A stretch of 64,000 bases of DNA, from positions 186,001 through 250,000 of the forward strand of contig NZ_LZFW01000001.1 in the NCBI RefSeq assembly GCF_001676025.1, in the 5' to 3' direction. A program made the translations under genes and the position numbers. Each line of letters begins with the position of its first letter. Position 1 is the first letter of the stretch. This stretch comes from Vibrio sp. UCD-FRSSP16_30 (GTDB lineage Bacteria > Pseudomonadota > Gammaproteobacteria > Enterobacterales > Vibrionaceae). Below the pieces are notes generated by a model. It was not told the DNA's origin. It worked only from the letters and a program-made list of their open reading frames with translations, and searched no databases. Positions 36,784-46,052 of this stretch are shown here, one piece after another.

Positions 36784-37710
36784 GTGATTAAACGTAACTT
36801 AATGTTGGCTTTAGCGTGCTTATTACCGTTGTCAGTTAGTGCTGCCAACTATTCAATTGGTACGGGTGGCCAAAGTGGTATTTATTATCCTTTTGGCGGC
36901 GCATTGGCAAAGGTGTGGTCAGAACATGTACCTGATGTAAATGCAAAGGCTGAAGTCACCGCAGCATCGGTTGAGAATACTATTAAAGTCGTGCGCGGCG
37001 ATATGATTGCTGGTATCGCTATGGGGAATGTGGTGCTGGACGCTTATAAAGGTGAAGGTAAGTTCCCTAAAAAAATGCCAGTTAAAACACTGTTCGCTTT
37101 ATACCCCAATCTTGTACATACCTTAACGTTAGAAAAATCGGGCATTAACTCATTAGCGGATCTGAAAGGAAAACGTGTCTCGTTAGGCGCACCTGGCAGT
37201 GGCACAGCAGTAACGTCTGCTGCGCTATTAGAGTCCGTTGGCATTGATGTTAAAAAAGACATTAAAGCGGTTTACCTTAACTACTCAGAAACCACCAATG
37301 CTCTAGCGAACGGTCAGGTTGATGCTGGCTTTATTGTTGGCGGGCAAGGTGTTGGCGCAGTGACGCAAATTGCGTTAACTCATAAGATAAAAGTGCTGTC
37401 GATTTCTGAACAAGAAAGCAAAGCATTTGTGACGTCTAACCCTGCCTATAGCGCCTATGACATCCCAGCTGGCGTTTACAATAATGTTGGTGAAGTCTCA
37501 ACACTGAGTGTATGGAACGTATTGGTAGTTAATGCCAATATGACAGACGAAATGGCTTATGATCTGACTAAAGCGGCTTATGAGAATATGAGTGATATTC
37601 GCAAAGTGGTGAAGATGGCAGAAATGACCACGCCACAAAACGCTGATCGCTTGCAAGGCGTACCTCTACACGCAGGTGCTAAGAAGTATTTGGATTCTCT
37701 GTCTAAATAA
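36784..37710 (+). CDS. TAXI-type TRAP transporter solute-binding protein
   Basis: 308 aa. Signal peptide at residues 1-20 (cleavage after V-S-A-A), then Y-S-I-G-T-G-G-Q-S-G-I-Y-Y-P-F-G-G, the TAXI family signature. It captures its substrate (family members bind glutamate or other carboxylates; here unknown) in the periplasm. The start is GTG at 36784, 5 bases after an AAGGAGA box; the ATG two bases upstream is out of frame and meets a stop at once. A hairpin terminator separates it from the permease gene. Confidence 0.92.
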   Translation: MIKRNLMLALACLLPLSVSAANYSIGTGGQSGIYYPFGGALAKVWSEHVPDVNAKAEVTAASVENTIKVVRGDMIAGIAMGNVVLDAYKGEGKFPKKMPVKTLFALYPNLVHTLTLEKSGINSLADLKGKRVSLGAPGSGTAVTSAALLESVGIDVKKDIKAVYLNYSETTNALANGQVDAGFIVGGQGVGAVTQIALTHKIKVLSISEQESKAFVTSNPAYSAYDIPAGVYNNVGEVSTLSVWNVLVVNANMTDEMAYDLTKAAYENMSDIRKVVKMAEMTTPQNADRLQGVPLHAGAKKYLDSLSK

Positions 37711-37722
37711 TTAGCCCAGATA

Positions 37723-37749
37723 AAAAGCAAGCATCTCGCTTGCTTTTTT
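37723..37749 (+). terminator. Intrinsic terminator inside the TRAP operon
   Basis: 10-bp stem AAAAGCAAGC (37723-37732) and GCTTGCTTTT (37738-37747), 5-base loop, six T in all. It lies between the binding-protein and permease genes and would let the binding protein be made in excess. Confidence 0.85.
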
Positions 37750-37782
37750 GTTGTCTCTTCTACTTATCTCTCAGGCGTTGTT

Positions 37783-39699
37783 ATGGATGTTACTAATAAC
37801 GAAAAAGACCAAGATCTCACGGCTAACTTACCCTACGAAAAAGTCACAACCGTTTTTGGTTATGTGATTCTGGTATGCGCCGTTGCGTTGTCGGTATTTC
37901 AAATATGGCAAGGGATCAGCTCTACAATTTCTGCCACTTACTTTAGACCAATACATTTGTGTTGGGTTTTAGTACTGATCTTTTTACACTTTCCTCTAGT
38001 CAAAAATCGTAAAAGTCGTTTTTATCTGTTGGCTAGGATCATCGACTTAATATTGTGTGCACTGATAGTGTTTGCTGGCTATCGAATGTCCATCTTCGAT
38101 TATAACGATATCAATTATCTGTTTTATGGTTTGCAAGGCGCAGACGTATTTGCCGGCATTGTTTTGATAGCTCTGTTAATGGAAGGGTGTCGCCGAACAG
38201 TTGGCTGGGTAATGGTGTTTATTGCGCTGGTGTTTCTTAGCTACAGCATGTTTGGCGATTTGCTGCCAAGTTCAATGGCTATCAAGTCCTATAGCTTGCA
38301 AGAGCTGATTCAGTTTCAGATATTTTCTGCCAATGGCGTGTTTGGTTCAGCCCTAGGTATTGCCGCTACTACCGTGTTTATCTTTGTGTTATTTGGCGCT
38401 TTTTTAGAGGTGACAGGGGCGGGGAAATTCTTTATCGACCTCGCGTTTGCGATTGCCGGTAAATATCGCGGAGGTCCGGCAAAAGCAGCAGTGCTTGCTT
38501 CAGCAGGTTTAGGCTCTATATCAGGTTCGGCGATTGCTAATACCGTAACCACGGGCTCTATTACCATTCCGATGATGAAAAAGCTCGGTTATAAGTCAGA
38601 GCAAGCGGCTGGAATAGAAGCGGCTGCCTCAACCGGTGGACAAATAATGCCGCCAATAATGGGCGCAGGTGCGTTTGTTATGGCTCAATTTACCGGAGTG
38701 CCTTATAGCGACATCATGTTTGCTTCTATCGCTCCTGCCATTTTATATTTCTTCTGTACATTGCTTTACGTGCATTTGATGGCGTGTAAGTTAAATCTAA
38801 AGGCGGTGAGTAAGACTGAGGCAGTCATCGAGGTCATGAAGCATGGCGCGCATCATCTGCTCCCTTTAGTGTTGATTACCACGCTATTGATGATGGCATA
38901 TTCTCCGTTGTTGGTGGGTGTGGCAGGTTGCGCAGCTATTTTAGTTGTGTCGAGCATGCGTAAGCATAGCCGAATTGGCATTAAGCTATTTTTACTTGGA
39001 ATGAAAAACGGCGCTCTATTGGCGTTGCCTATATCGGCGGCGTGTGGCGCGGCGGGCATTATTGTTGGAGTGGTGGGACAAACGGGTATTGGGCTGCAAT
39101 TTACTCAATTCGTTATGGATTTCTCCGGCGGACAAATGATTATTGCTTTGGCGCTAATCAGTGTTGTGGCGCTAATATTGGGGATGGGGTTGCCAGTCAC
39201 CGCGGCGTATATCGTACTAGCAGTCATGGCTGTGCCTATGCTCAGTGATTTTGGCCTACCAATTTTAACCGCGCATTTGATTGTGTTTTGGTTATCTCAA
39301 ACCTCCAACGTGACGCCGCCGATTGCGCTGGCCGCGTTTGCCGGAGCAGGGGTTGCCAATGCTAATCCGATGAAGTCCTCGGTTGAAGCATTTAAGCTTG
39401 CGGGCGGTCTGTTTATCATTCCAATCATGATGGCGTATACCAACCTAGTTAACCCAAGTGCAGGCATTATTGCGTTGTTAATTTCGGTGGCGCAGACCCT
39501 TGCCATTATTGTGGCAATTGCGATTACCATCGAAGGCTACTTGTTAGACACCTTGAGTCGATTGGAAAGGTTAGCAGCATTTATCGCTATCCCGTTGCTA
39601 TTGCTCAATCCGTTCAATATGGGGGTAGTCGGTGGGTTTATCATCATTGCTTTGGCTATGATTCAATGGCGATCTGCTTCAACAAAACATCCCGTTTAA
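37783..39699 (+). CDS. TRAP transporter permease, fused DctQ-DctM type
   Basis: 638-residue inner-membrane protein. The first ~150 residues form the small 4-helix subunit (DctQ-like). The rest is the 12-helix DctM-like transporter with G-x-G-S-I-S-G-S-A-I-A-N-T-V-T-T-G and G-G-Q-I-M-P-P-I-M-G-A, typical of TAXI permeases. Uptake is driven by an ion gradient, usually Na+ in marine bacteria. Start at 37783, 33 bp beyond the operon's internal hairpin; its ribosome-binding site is weak. Confidence 0.92.
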   Translation: MDVTNNEKDQDLTANLPYEKVTTVFGYVILVCAVALSVFQIWQGISSTISATYFRPIHLCWVLVLIFLHFPLVKNRKSRFYLLARIIDLILCALIVFAGYRMSIFDYNDINYLFYGLQGADVFAGIVLIALLMEGCRRTVGWVMVFIALVFLSYSMFGDLLPSSMAIKSYSLQELIQFQIFSANGVFGSALGIAATTVFIFVLFGAFLEVTGAGKFFIDLAFAIAGKYRGGPAKAAVLASAGLGSISGSAIANTVTTGSITIPMMKKLGYKSEQAAGIEAAASTGGQIMPPIMGAGAFVMAQFTGVPYSDIMFASIAPAILYFFCTLLYVHLMACKLNLKAVSKTEAVIEVMKHGAHHLLPLVLITTLLMMAYSPLLVGVAGCAAILVVSSMRKHSRIGIKLFLLGMKNGALLALPISAACGAAGIIVGVVGQTGIGLQFTQFVMDFSGGQMIIALALISVVALILGMGLPVTAAYIVLAVMAVPMLSDFGLPILTAHLIVFWLSQTSNVTPPIALAAFAGAGVANANPMKSSVEAFKLAGGLFIIPIMMAYTNLVNPSAGIIALLISVAQTLAIIVAIAITIEGYLLDTLSRLERLAAFIAIPLLLLNPFNMGVVGGFIIIALAMIQWRSASTKHPV

Positions 39700-39733
39700 T
39701 ACGATTGTTTTAATATCAATCTGTTACAGATAT

Positions 39734-39763
39734 AAACCCTGATTCTTTGAGTCAGGGTTTTTT
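39734..39763 (+). terminator. Terminator of the TRAP operon
   Basis: 9-bp stem AAACCCTGA (39734-39742) and TCAGGGTTT (39752-39760), followed by further T; 35 bp past the permease stop. Confidence 0.85.
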
Positions 39764-39888
39764 ATTAACAGAACAATAAGGTTGACAACCACAACCAATT
39801 TAAATATAGTTGCTCTTATCAACTGGTTGTATGGACTATTTAAAGCCATATAGTTGCAGAACCTAAAATATAAACAGAAGGTACCTAT

Positions 39889-40185
39889 ATGAATCCGACT
39901 AAAGGCCATCAATATCGAATCACTATTGAAGAACGAGTATCCGAGCAAGTAGGTCAAACTTTGCAGCTTGAATTTCAAGACAGAGAAGATTTATTTAAAG
40001 TGGTTGAAATGATCAATAAAGGCAGTGATCTAGAAACAGAAGAGGCCACTCGATTAGCGATTGCCCTTCGTTTAATGGGGCCGGTGATGATGCAAAAGAG
40101 AAAACATCCGCTGTTTTTGGAATTTATGCCGCACTTCAAAGTGTTTATGCAAAATCTAAAAAGCAAGATGAAAGCGGCCATTTAA
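39889..40185 (+). CDS. DUF3861 family protein
   Basis: 98 aa, soluble. The sequence H-Q-Y-R-I-T-I-E-E near the start, then F-Q-D-R-E-D-L-F and the closing H-P-L-F-x-E-F-M-P-H-F match DUF3861. No function is known to me. ATG 39889 with AGAAGGTACC upstream. Monocistronic by position. Confidence 0.82.
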   Translation: MNPTKGHQYRITIEERVSEQVGQTLQLEFQDREDLFKVVEMINKGSDLETEEATRLAIALRLMGPVMMQKRKHPLFLEFMPHFKVFMQNLKSKMKAAI

Positions 40186-40304
40186 TACTAGAGCCATCCA
40201 TCACTAATGGGTCGTCATAACAATTCAGCATATCCCTGACATAAATTGCAATTATTTGGTATAAAGTATGCGCAGTTAAACCGATATTGTTTTGGAGAAT
40301 AGAA

Positions 40305-40493
40305 GTGGCGTTAGTAACCAGATTTTGCCCAGCTTGTGCGTCGGGTACCCCCCATGAAACAACAAAGCCTATGCATTGGCTTCATTTGATTTTAACTATA
40401 GTAACAAGTGGGTTATGGGGTGTTATCTGGCTGTGGCGAGGCTTGATGAATCGTCCATGTGTTTGCACCCATTGTGGTTGTGATAACTCATAA
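40305..40493 (+). CDS. Small zinc-ribbon membrane protein, 62 aa
   Basis: Two C-x-x-C knuckles (C-P-A-C near the start, C-T-H-C-G-C at the end) flank one hydrophobic helix (about 25-45). The likely start is GTG at 40305, placed 5 bases after GGAGAAT; a TTG at 40287 extends the frame but spans that ribosome-binding site. Similar ribbon-helix-ribbon small proteins are common and unassigned. A very strong hairpin follows 24 bp later. Confidence 0.65.
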   Translation: MALVTRFCPACASGTPHETTKPMHWLHLILTIVTSGLWGVIWLWRGLMNRPCVCTHCGCDNS

Positions 40494-40516
40494 GTGACCG
40501 AGTTTCTTCATTGAAT

Positions 40517-40555
40517 AAAAAGCGCGCTACATTATAAAATGTAGCGCGCTTTTTT
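40517..40555 (+). terminator. Strong rho-independent terminator
   Basis: Perfect 17-bp stem around AGCGCGCTACATT (left arm 40517-40533, right arm 40538-40554), 4-base loop, T run after. A runs on the left arm make it usable from both strands; the convergent AEC gene ends at 40614. Confidence 0.92.
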
Positions 40556-40613
40556 GTTGATTAGCCAAAGCATATTGGTTTGATTTCGGCTATTAATCTA
40601 GCGTTAATACCCC

Positions 40614-41570
40614 TTAATAAAGCAGATTAAGGCTACTAAGAATAACCAAGCCAAGGGTCGTCGTAATAACCGACAAAATGGTGGTTAGGGCAATAATATT
40701 GGCTGCCAAAGTAGAGTTGCCACCCATTGAGCGGGCCATGACATAACTTGCAGCGGCCGTCGGTGAGGCGGTCATAAAGAAGATGATACCAAGCGCTTCA
40801 CCGCTAAAGCCAAGTGCATACGCCAGTAAACAGCTGACGATAGGAGCAATGACCAGTTTTAGAAAAGTTGCAATCCAAGTCGGTAAAGTCTCATGTTTTA
40901 ACGATTTAAGATCCAACGATCCACCAGTACACAGTAGCGCAAGTGGCAATGTCATACTGGCAAAGTAGTGCCCGGCATCAGAAGCAATTTTTGGTACTGG
41001 CAAGCCGATAAAGGAATACACTAAGCCTGCCATGATAGAAATGATCAATGGGTTACTGGTGATACTTTTAATGATAGCTTTTACGGCACTATTACCCGCT
41101 TGCGTGCCTTTGGGCGTTAATGAAATAACGGCTAATACGTTATACAGCAGGGTAGTGGCAGCCACATAGATTGCCGCGGTTGCCAATCCTTCATTGCCAT
41201 ACATATTGGCGACGTAAGCCAGAGCAATAATGCCAGTGTTAGCACGAAACGCACCTTGCACAATCACGCCATTATCTTGATTGCCTTTTAAAATCACGCC
41301 AATCAGCGCAGTACAAAAGGCAAAAAATAACAAATTGCTACCAACACTAAAGCCAACTAATGATGCGCTGGTGGCAAAATCATGGTCTGCTTCCACCAGA
41401 CTAAGAAATAGCATTGTTGGCAGGGTAACTTTAAATACCAAGTTGGAAGCACTTTCAATAAAACTGTCATTGATAATGGCGGTTTTTTTTAATATCACGC
41501 CCATGACCAAAATTAAACAGATAGGTCCTGTGACTGAGATAGAGAAAGCGAGTTGATCGAAAAGTCCCAT
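40614..41570 (-). CDS. AEC-family transporter (auxin efflux carrier-like)
   Basis: 318 aa inner-membrane protein with about ten hydrophobic helices in two five-helix halves, as in the AEC/BART fold. The paired Asn-containing unwound helices are suggested by A-N-T-G-I-I-A-L-A and the C-terminal T-A-S-P-T-A-A-A-S-Y. Bacterial members move malate or other small acids, but the substrate here is unknown. I chose the ATG at 41570; a TTG 4 codons upstream extends it without clear support. Confidence 0.87.
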   Translation of the reverse strand: MGLFDQLAFSISVTGPICLILVMGVILKKTAIINDSFIESASNLVFKVTLPTMLFLSLVEADHDFATSASLVGFSVGSNLLFFAFCTALIGVILKGNQDNGVIVQGAFRANTGIIALAYVANMYGNEGLATAAIYVAATTLLYNVLAVISLTPKGTQAGNSAVKAIIKSITSNPLIISIMAGLVYSFIGLPVPKIASDAGHYFASMTLPLALLCTGGSLDLKSLKHETLPTWIATFLKLVIAPIVSCLLAYALGFSGEALGIIFFMTASPTAAASYVMARSMGGNSTLAANIIALTTILSVITTTLGLVILSSLNLLY

Positions 41571-41845
41571 ATGTGCCTGCAAGTTGTAAAAAGTAAGAAG
41601 TATTTCTGTTCGCGGTCAAATTGTATTACAAATGAGCGAATCGACGTATAATGCCACGATTATCACATACTTGGCAAAGTGAAATCTGCAACATTGGTCG
41701 GCAATTTTAGCGATACCCTTGGATTGATCGCGATATTCACATCCGATTTCCGATAATCACTGTGATGGGCTTAATATCATATCTAAGGTTACTTTTTAGC
41801 GCAGATAACGTAAGATGTGCGCCTATTTTTTCTCGGGAAAAGAAT

Positions 41846-43843
41846 GTGAAAAGAGAACAGTTTGAGTTACTAGCACCAGGTGGCGATTTAGATTCAATCA
41901 AGGCGGCCATTGCGGCAGGCGCTGATGCGATTTATTGCGGTTTGGATAGATTTAATGCGCGAAATAGAGCCACTAATCTGACTTTAGATAACCTGAATCG
42001 CGTTCTTGAACTGGCACATCAACATCAGTGTAAAATATTCGTCACCTTGAATGTGCTGATTTTAGAAAGTGAAATCCCAGCCATTGTGCGTTTACTTAGC
42101 CAGTTAAACACCACGCAAATTGATGGTGTGATTGTGCAAGATCTGGGGTTAGCTTACTTGCTCAAACAGTACTTTCCCAACCTAGATGTGCACGCATCAA
42201 CTCAGCTTAATACGCATAATGAAGGTCAAATACTGTTTCTCAATCAACTGGGTTGCAGCCGAGTTAACCTTTCCCGAGAGCTCAACATTTCAGAAATTAA
42301 ACATCTTGCGCAGTTTGGCTTAAAGCATGACGTATTGATGGAAGTGTTTGTGCATGGTTCTTATTGCATTGGCTTTTCTGGATTATGCTATATCAGTTCG
42401 GCGCGTAATGGCGCATCGGGAAACCGAGGACGTTGCAGTCAGCCTTGTCGTGAGCAGTATCAAACGACGCAAACCGGTAATGATTATCCGCTTAATTTAA
42501 AAGACAACTCAGCTTTTGGCGATCTTGAAGCTTTGGTGGATGCCGGAGTGTATTCCCTTAAAGTAGAAGGGCGCATTAAAAAGTCTCATTATGTGTTTAC
42601 GGTTGTCGATAACTGGCGCAAACAGATCGATCGCTTATGTGATGGGGAAACCTTATCTGAGGATACGACAGAGTTATATACGGTGTTCAATCGTGATTTT
42701 TCCAATGCCTTCTTGCAAGGTAACTTTGGCAAAAATATGTACATTGATAACCCAAGAGACAACGCGGCGACTCATTTCTCTAAGATATATAAAGCGACTT
42801 CAGAAGATCAAATTAAGTCAGTAAAAACCAAGCTTTATGATGATAAAACGCAGATTATCGAGCACGTTGCTAAAGTCACCGCAGACTTTGATATTGATGA
42901 TAAAGCGGTAAAAGGTTCAAGCTTAAAAGGTGGCATAGATACGCCGCAGATTGAAAAGTTGCAGCATCACAATCCAGAAGCTGAACAAGTGAATTTGTCT
43001 GTGCTGATCTCGTCTGTTGATGATATTGAGCTTGCCTGTCACTCGCAGGTTGATGTGTATTATCAACTACCGATGGCAATGAAAGGCGAGCTTGCTCACT
43101 TATTAACGCTGTTTGAAGAGAACCCGAATCTTAATCCTTACTTTCCATCCATCTTAATTGGTGATGATTATAGCGCTGCCATTGAGTTTCTTAATATTGT
43201 TAAGCCTCGCCTTACCATCACTAACAATGCAGGGGTTGCTTACCAAGCCAAGCAGTTAGGGCTTGCGTGGGTGGCAGGGCCGCACATGAATACAACCAAT
43301 TCTTTTGCGATGCATTGCCAACAGTTGGAGTTTGCTGCCAGTGGCGCGTTTATTTCGAATGAGTTGAGTAAAGGGCAAATTCGTCACATCAAACGACCGC
43401 AAGGTTTTAGAACTTTCTACAGTGTGTATCATCCCAATACACTGTTGACCAGTCGCCAATGTTTATTCCAGCAAACGGAAGGCTGTAAGAAAATCAAGGT
43501 CAATAAAGGCTGTTTAAAACGTTGTGAAAAACGCACTTCTATCATTAACTTAAAAGACAATCCTTATGTGGTGCAAAAACATAAGGGCAGTCACAACAGT
43601 ATTTACAGTGAACATAACATCTTAAATCTGGATATCTTAGAGGATTACCCGCAGTTGCTTAGTGATGTCATGATTGACCTTAGAGCGATTCAAACAGAGA
43701 CAAGCATTAGCGTGAGCAACTCTGAACTTGTGGAGCTGTTTTTAAGCATGCTACAAACCGATTCAGACAGTAGTAAAGAGCGACAAGCTATTGAGCAAGT
43801 GATTCAGCCGACCACTAATAATCAGTATCAAAAAGGCATTTAG
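41846..43843 (+). CDS. Peptidase U32 family protein (RlhA/YegQ-like)
   Basis: About 665 aa. The N-terminal 300 residues show the U32 barrel: E-L-L-A-P-G-G-D-L-D, G-A-D-A-I-Y-C-G, V-H-A-S-T-Q-L-N, and the cluster region H-G-S-Y-C-I-G-F-S-G-L-C-Y-I-S and N-R-G-R-C-S-Q-P-C-R, whose Cys residues bind Fe-S in characterised members. Related enzymes hydroxylate rRNA or tRNA (RlhA, TrhP) rather than cut proteins. The C-terminal half carries an extra Cys group (C-K-K-I-K-V-N-K-G-C-L-K-R-C). I place the start at GTG 41846; the frame runs on to 41762 but that stretch does not resemble the family. Confidence 0.85.
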   Translation: MKREQFELLAPGGDLDSIKAAIAAGADAIYCGLDRFNARNRATNLTLDNLNRVLELAHQHQCKIFVTLNVLILESEIPAIVRLLSQLNTTQIDGVIVQDLGLAYLLKQYFPNLDVHASTQLNTHNEGQILFLNQLGCSRVNLSRELNISEIKHLAQFGLKHDVLMEVFVHGSYCIGFSGLCYISSARNGASGNRGRCSQPCREQYQTTQTGNDYPLNLKDNSAFGDLEALVDAGVYSLKVEGRIKKSHYVFTVVDNWRKQIDRLCDGETLSEDTTELYTVFNRDFSNAFLQGNFGKNMYIDNPRDNAATHFSKIYKATSEDQIKSVKTKLYDDKTQIIEHVAKVTADFDIDDKAVKGSSLKGGIDTPQIEKLQHHNPEAEQVNLSVLISSVDDIELACHSQVDVYYQLPMAMKGELAHLLTLFEENPNLNPYFPSILIGDDYSAAIEFLNIVKPRLTITNNAGVAYQAKQLGLAWVAGPHMNTTNSFAMHCQQLEFAASGAFISNELSKGQIRHIKRPQGFRTFYSVYHPNTLLTSRQCLFQQTEGCKKIKVNKGCLKRCEKRTSIINLKDNPYVVQKHKGSHNSIYSEHNILNLDILEDYPQLLSDVMIDLRAIQTETSISVSNSELVELFLSMLQTDSDSSKERQAIEQVIQPTTNNQYQKGI

Positions 43844-43873
43844 CAGCGTTTAATATTGAGTTTGGTGTGTGGG

Positions 43874-43907
43874 AAAAGGAATCAATTTATTGATTCCTTT
43901 TTTTGTG
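43874..43907. terminator. Bidirectional terminator overlapping the end of the EamA gene
   Basis: Perfect 13-bp stem AAAAGGAATCAAT (43874-43886) and ATTGATTCCTTTT (43889-43901), 2-base loop, followed by TTT. The stem contains the stop codon and last codons of the EamA gene. Confidence 0.88.
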
Positions 43908-44754
43908 AATTGGGCTTTTTATATAGCGTTAGGGCAATCCCGCCAAGTATTAACAACATAGTGACTAAAGTAGTCATGGTTAACGACTCATCAAGAAATA
44001 CTGCGCCCATTAAGAGCGCGATTGCCGGTACGGTTAGTTGGGCAAGAGAAGCATTAATCAGGCTAATTTTAGGCACAATGGCATACCACAAGACATAGCC
44101 TGCGCCAGACATGATTGCGCCAGATAAAACCCCATACAAAATACCTTGAGAGCTAATCTCTGAGGCATTAAACAGCCAAGGTAATAAGCCTAAAGAAAGA
44201 ACAGAGGCGATGATAAAGCCTTTGGTTGTTGCGCCAAGTGCGCCGTCTGAGCGTTTACCGAGTAAGGTGAAGCCAGCCCAACTTAGCCCCGCAATTAACA
44301 TACAGATGATAGGCCAGAAATCAAACTGGTTCGATGACGGATTCACTAAATAGATAAAGCCGATAAACGATAGCGCAATGCCGAGCATTTCAATGCCGCG
44401 AATGCGCTGACCTTGTAATAGATGCGCGCCCAATAAAGAGAACTGAACTGCGCCAAATAAAATCAATGCGCCAGTGCCGGTGGTGAGTTGGGTATAAGCA
44501 ACAGAAAAAAGCAGTGCGTAACTAAACAAACAAACACCAGAGTAGATCCCTAATCGCCACTGTTTGCGAAAACCTTTTACGCCACTGGTCAATAATAATA
44601 TTAGGCTCAGGGTTATTGCCCCAGACAAGATACGCACCAAGGTAAATACTTGCGCTGAAACCGCGCCATCAACTAAAGCCAGCCGAGAAAATAAAGAATT
44701 GGCAGCAAAGGCCATCATTGCCAGAGTCGTTAAAAGTAAAATTTGCACATTCAT
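43882..44754 (-). CDS. EamA/DMT-family transporter
   Basis: 290 aa with ten hydrophobic helices in two EamA repeats (about 1-140 and 150-285), the layout of drug/metabolite exporters such as RhaT or YdcZ relatives. Substrate unknown. ATG 44754 is preferred because the first helix begins there; a longer TTG-started frame to 44793 exists. The last codons form part of a terminator stem. Convergent with the U32 gene. Confidence 0.88.
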   Translation of the reverse strand: MNVQILLLTTLAMMAFAANSLFSRLALVDGAVSAQVFTLVRILSGAITLSLILLLTSGVKGFRKQWRLGIYSGVCLFSYALLFSVAYTQLTTGTGALILFGAVQFSLLGAHLLQGQRIRGIEMLGIALSFIGFIYLVNPSSNQFDFWPIICMLIAGLSWAGFTLLGKRSDGALGATTKGFIIASVLSLGLLPWLFNASEISSQGILYGVLSGAIMSGAGYVLWYAIVPKISLINASLAQLTVPAIALLMGAVFLDESLTMTTLVTMLLILGGIALTLYKKPNSQKKESIN

Positions 44755-45043
44755 TCCCACGATAATTTGACGCACTTTGTGATATTTCGCCAAGCAGTCA
44801 CAACGATAACCAGCAGCAACGCCAAGCGGTTAACCCTGACTAAGTTGTTGAGTCAGTTAAGTTAGCACAAGCTTGCTGGTGATAACACTTCTTCCATTTT
44901 ATTACCTAAACTGGCTAATTCTCACAAATGACATTTATCTGTAATCCCAGTTTCATGCTTTGTTTTTATTGTATCTACAAGCAAAGCATCAAGATGGATA
45001 TTCAAAATGATGCTTCCTAAGTGTTTAATAATAAAGGTTTAAA

Positions 45044-45964
45044 ATGAATTGTTTGAATAAGTGTCTTATCGCGCTCTCAACGGTAATCTGCGCATCTTCG
45101 GTTTTGGCACAAGATATCTCTAATGTAAAACAAGGTGATGTATTTCAAGTTACCTTATCTGATCTTAAACCAACACAGCCGTCAGTAGGTTATGATCAAG
45201 TGTATTACAAACTAGGTCGTTACCAGCACGATATTGAAAAGCAATTCGATGAAATTTGCGAAGCGAATGGTCAAAAAGGCTTAGTCAGCTTTGATCAAAA
45301 CTCACTGCCAGCCAATCCGACATCATTTACCTGTGAGCAAGGTATTGGTGAGAAACGCAAAGACATGAAAACCATAGTGCTTGCGCCAAATAATCAGTTT
45401 TATCTAACCGATGGTCACCATACTTTTAATACGTTCTGGCATATGTCTGGCGGTGGTAGTGATTTTAAAGTGCATGTTGTGGTGGATAAAGACTACCGAG
45501 ACTTGGCGAATATGGATCAGTTTTGGACGGCGTTAGAGTCTGACAAGAACGCTTGGCTGTATGATTTAAACAATAAAAAGATCTCCCATGAGCAACTGCC
45601 ACAGCAAATGGGTATTCATAATTTTGCTAACGATCCTTACCGCGCTTTGATGTATTACTCGCGTGATGTAAGTTGGGATAAGCCTAAGCAACCGGTACCA
45701 TTTTTGGAATTTTACTGGGCAAAAGAGCTAAAGCCTGTATTTGATTTGAATCGTTTTGACCTAACGACAGAGAAGGGTTACATGCAAGCGGTGAAAGAGG
45801 CGGCAGATGTGATTTTAGCTTTGGATACCGACAACTTAGGTGGTTCAGGTTTAACCGCAAAGCAGATGGGACAATATGCAGGATTTGATGAAAAAGAATT
45901 CAACAAAATGACCCGTAAAACCAGCAAGCTAAACTACATGCTTGGTTATAAGCAGTCACTGTAA
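45044..45964 (+). CDS. Secreted ParB-like nuclease-fold protein
   Basis: 306 aa. Signal peptide at residues 1-22 (V-L-A cleavage) places it outside the cytoplasm. The next ~110 residues resemble the ParB-like fold (ParBc_2): V-T-L-S-D-L-K-P-T-Q near the start and the catalytic-type T-D-G-H-H-T-F (Asp123, Gly124, His125, His126). ParB/Srx folds bind nucleotides or cut nucleic acid in the cytoplasm, so an exported version is unusual, although this family does exist in bacteria and its role is unknown. Monocistronic, closed by the terminator at 45993. Confidence 0.8.
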   Translation: MNCLNKCLIALSTVICASSVLAQDISNVKQGDVFQVTLSDLKPTQPSVGYDQVYYKLGRYQHDIEKQFDEICEANGQKGLVSFDQNSLPANPTSFTCEQGIGEKRKDMKTIVLAPNNQFYLTDGHHTFNTFWHMSGGGSDFKVHVVVDKDYRDLANMDQFWTALESDKNAWLYDLNNKKISHEQLPQQMGIHNFANDPYRALMYYSRDVSWDKPKQPVPFLEFYWAKELKPVFDLNRFDLTTEKGYMQAVKEAADVILALDTDNLGGSGLTAKQMGQYAGFDEKEFNKMTRKTSKLNYMLGYKQSL

Positions 45965-45992
45965 ACTGCCTTTATAAATCGTAATCAACAAT

Positions 45993-46028
45993 AAGGTCAT
46001 TGTAGATAATCACTCTACAATGACCTTT
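45993..46028. terminator. Bidirectional rho-independent terminator
   Basis: Perfect 14-bp stem AAGGTCATTGTAGA (45993-46006) and TCTACAATGACCTT (46014-46027), between the convergent ParB-like gene and copG. Confidence 0.85.
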
Positions 46029-46052
46029 GTCATATTGATTTGAATCGTTCAG

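Noticed and set aside
39724..39978. 84-codon frame on the minus strand before the DUF3861 gene
   Set aside because: It runs across the TRAP terminator and the start of a recognised gene on the other strand, and has no family resemblance.
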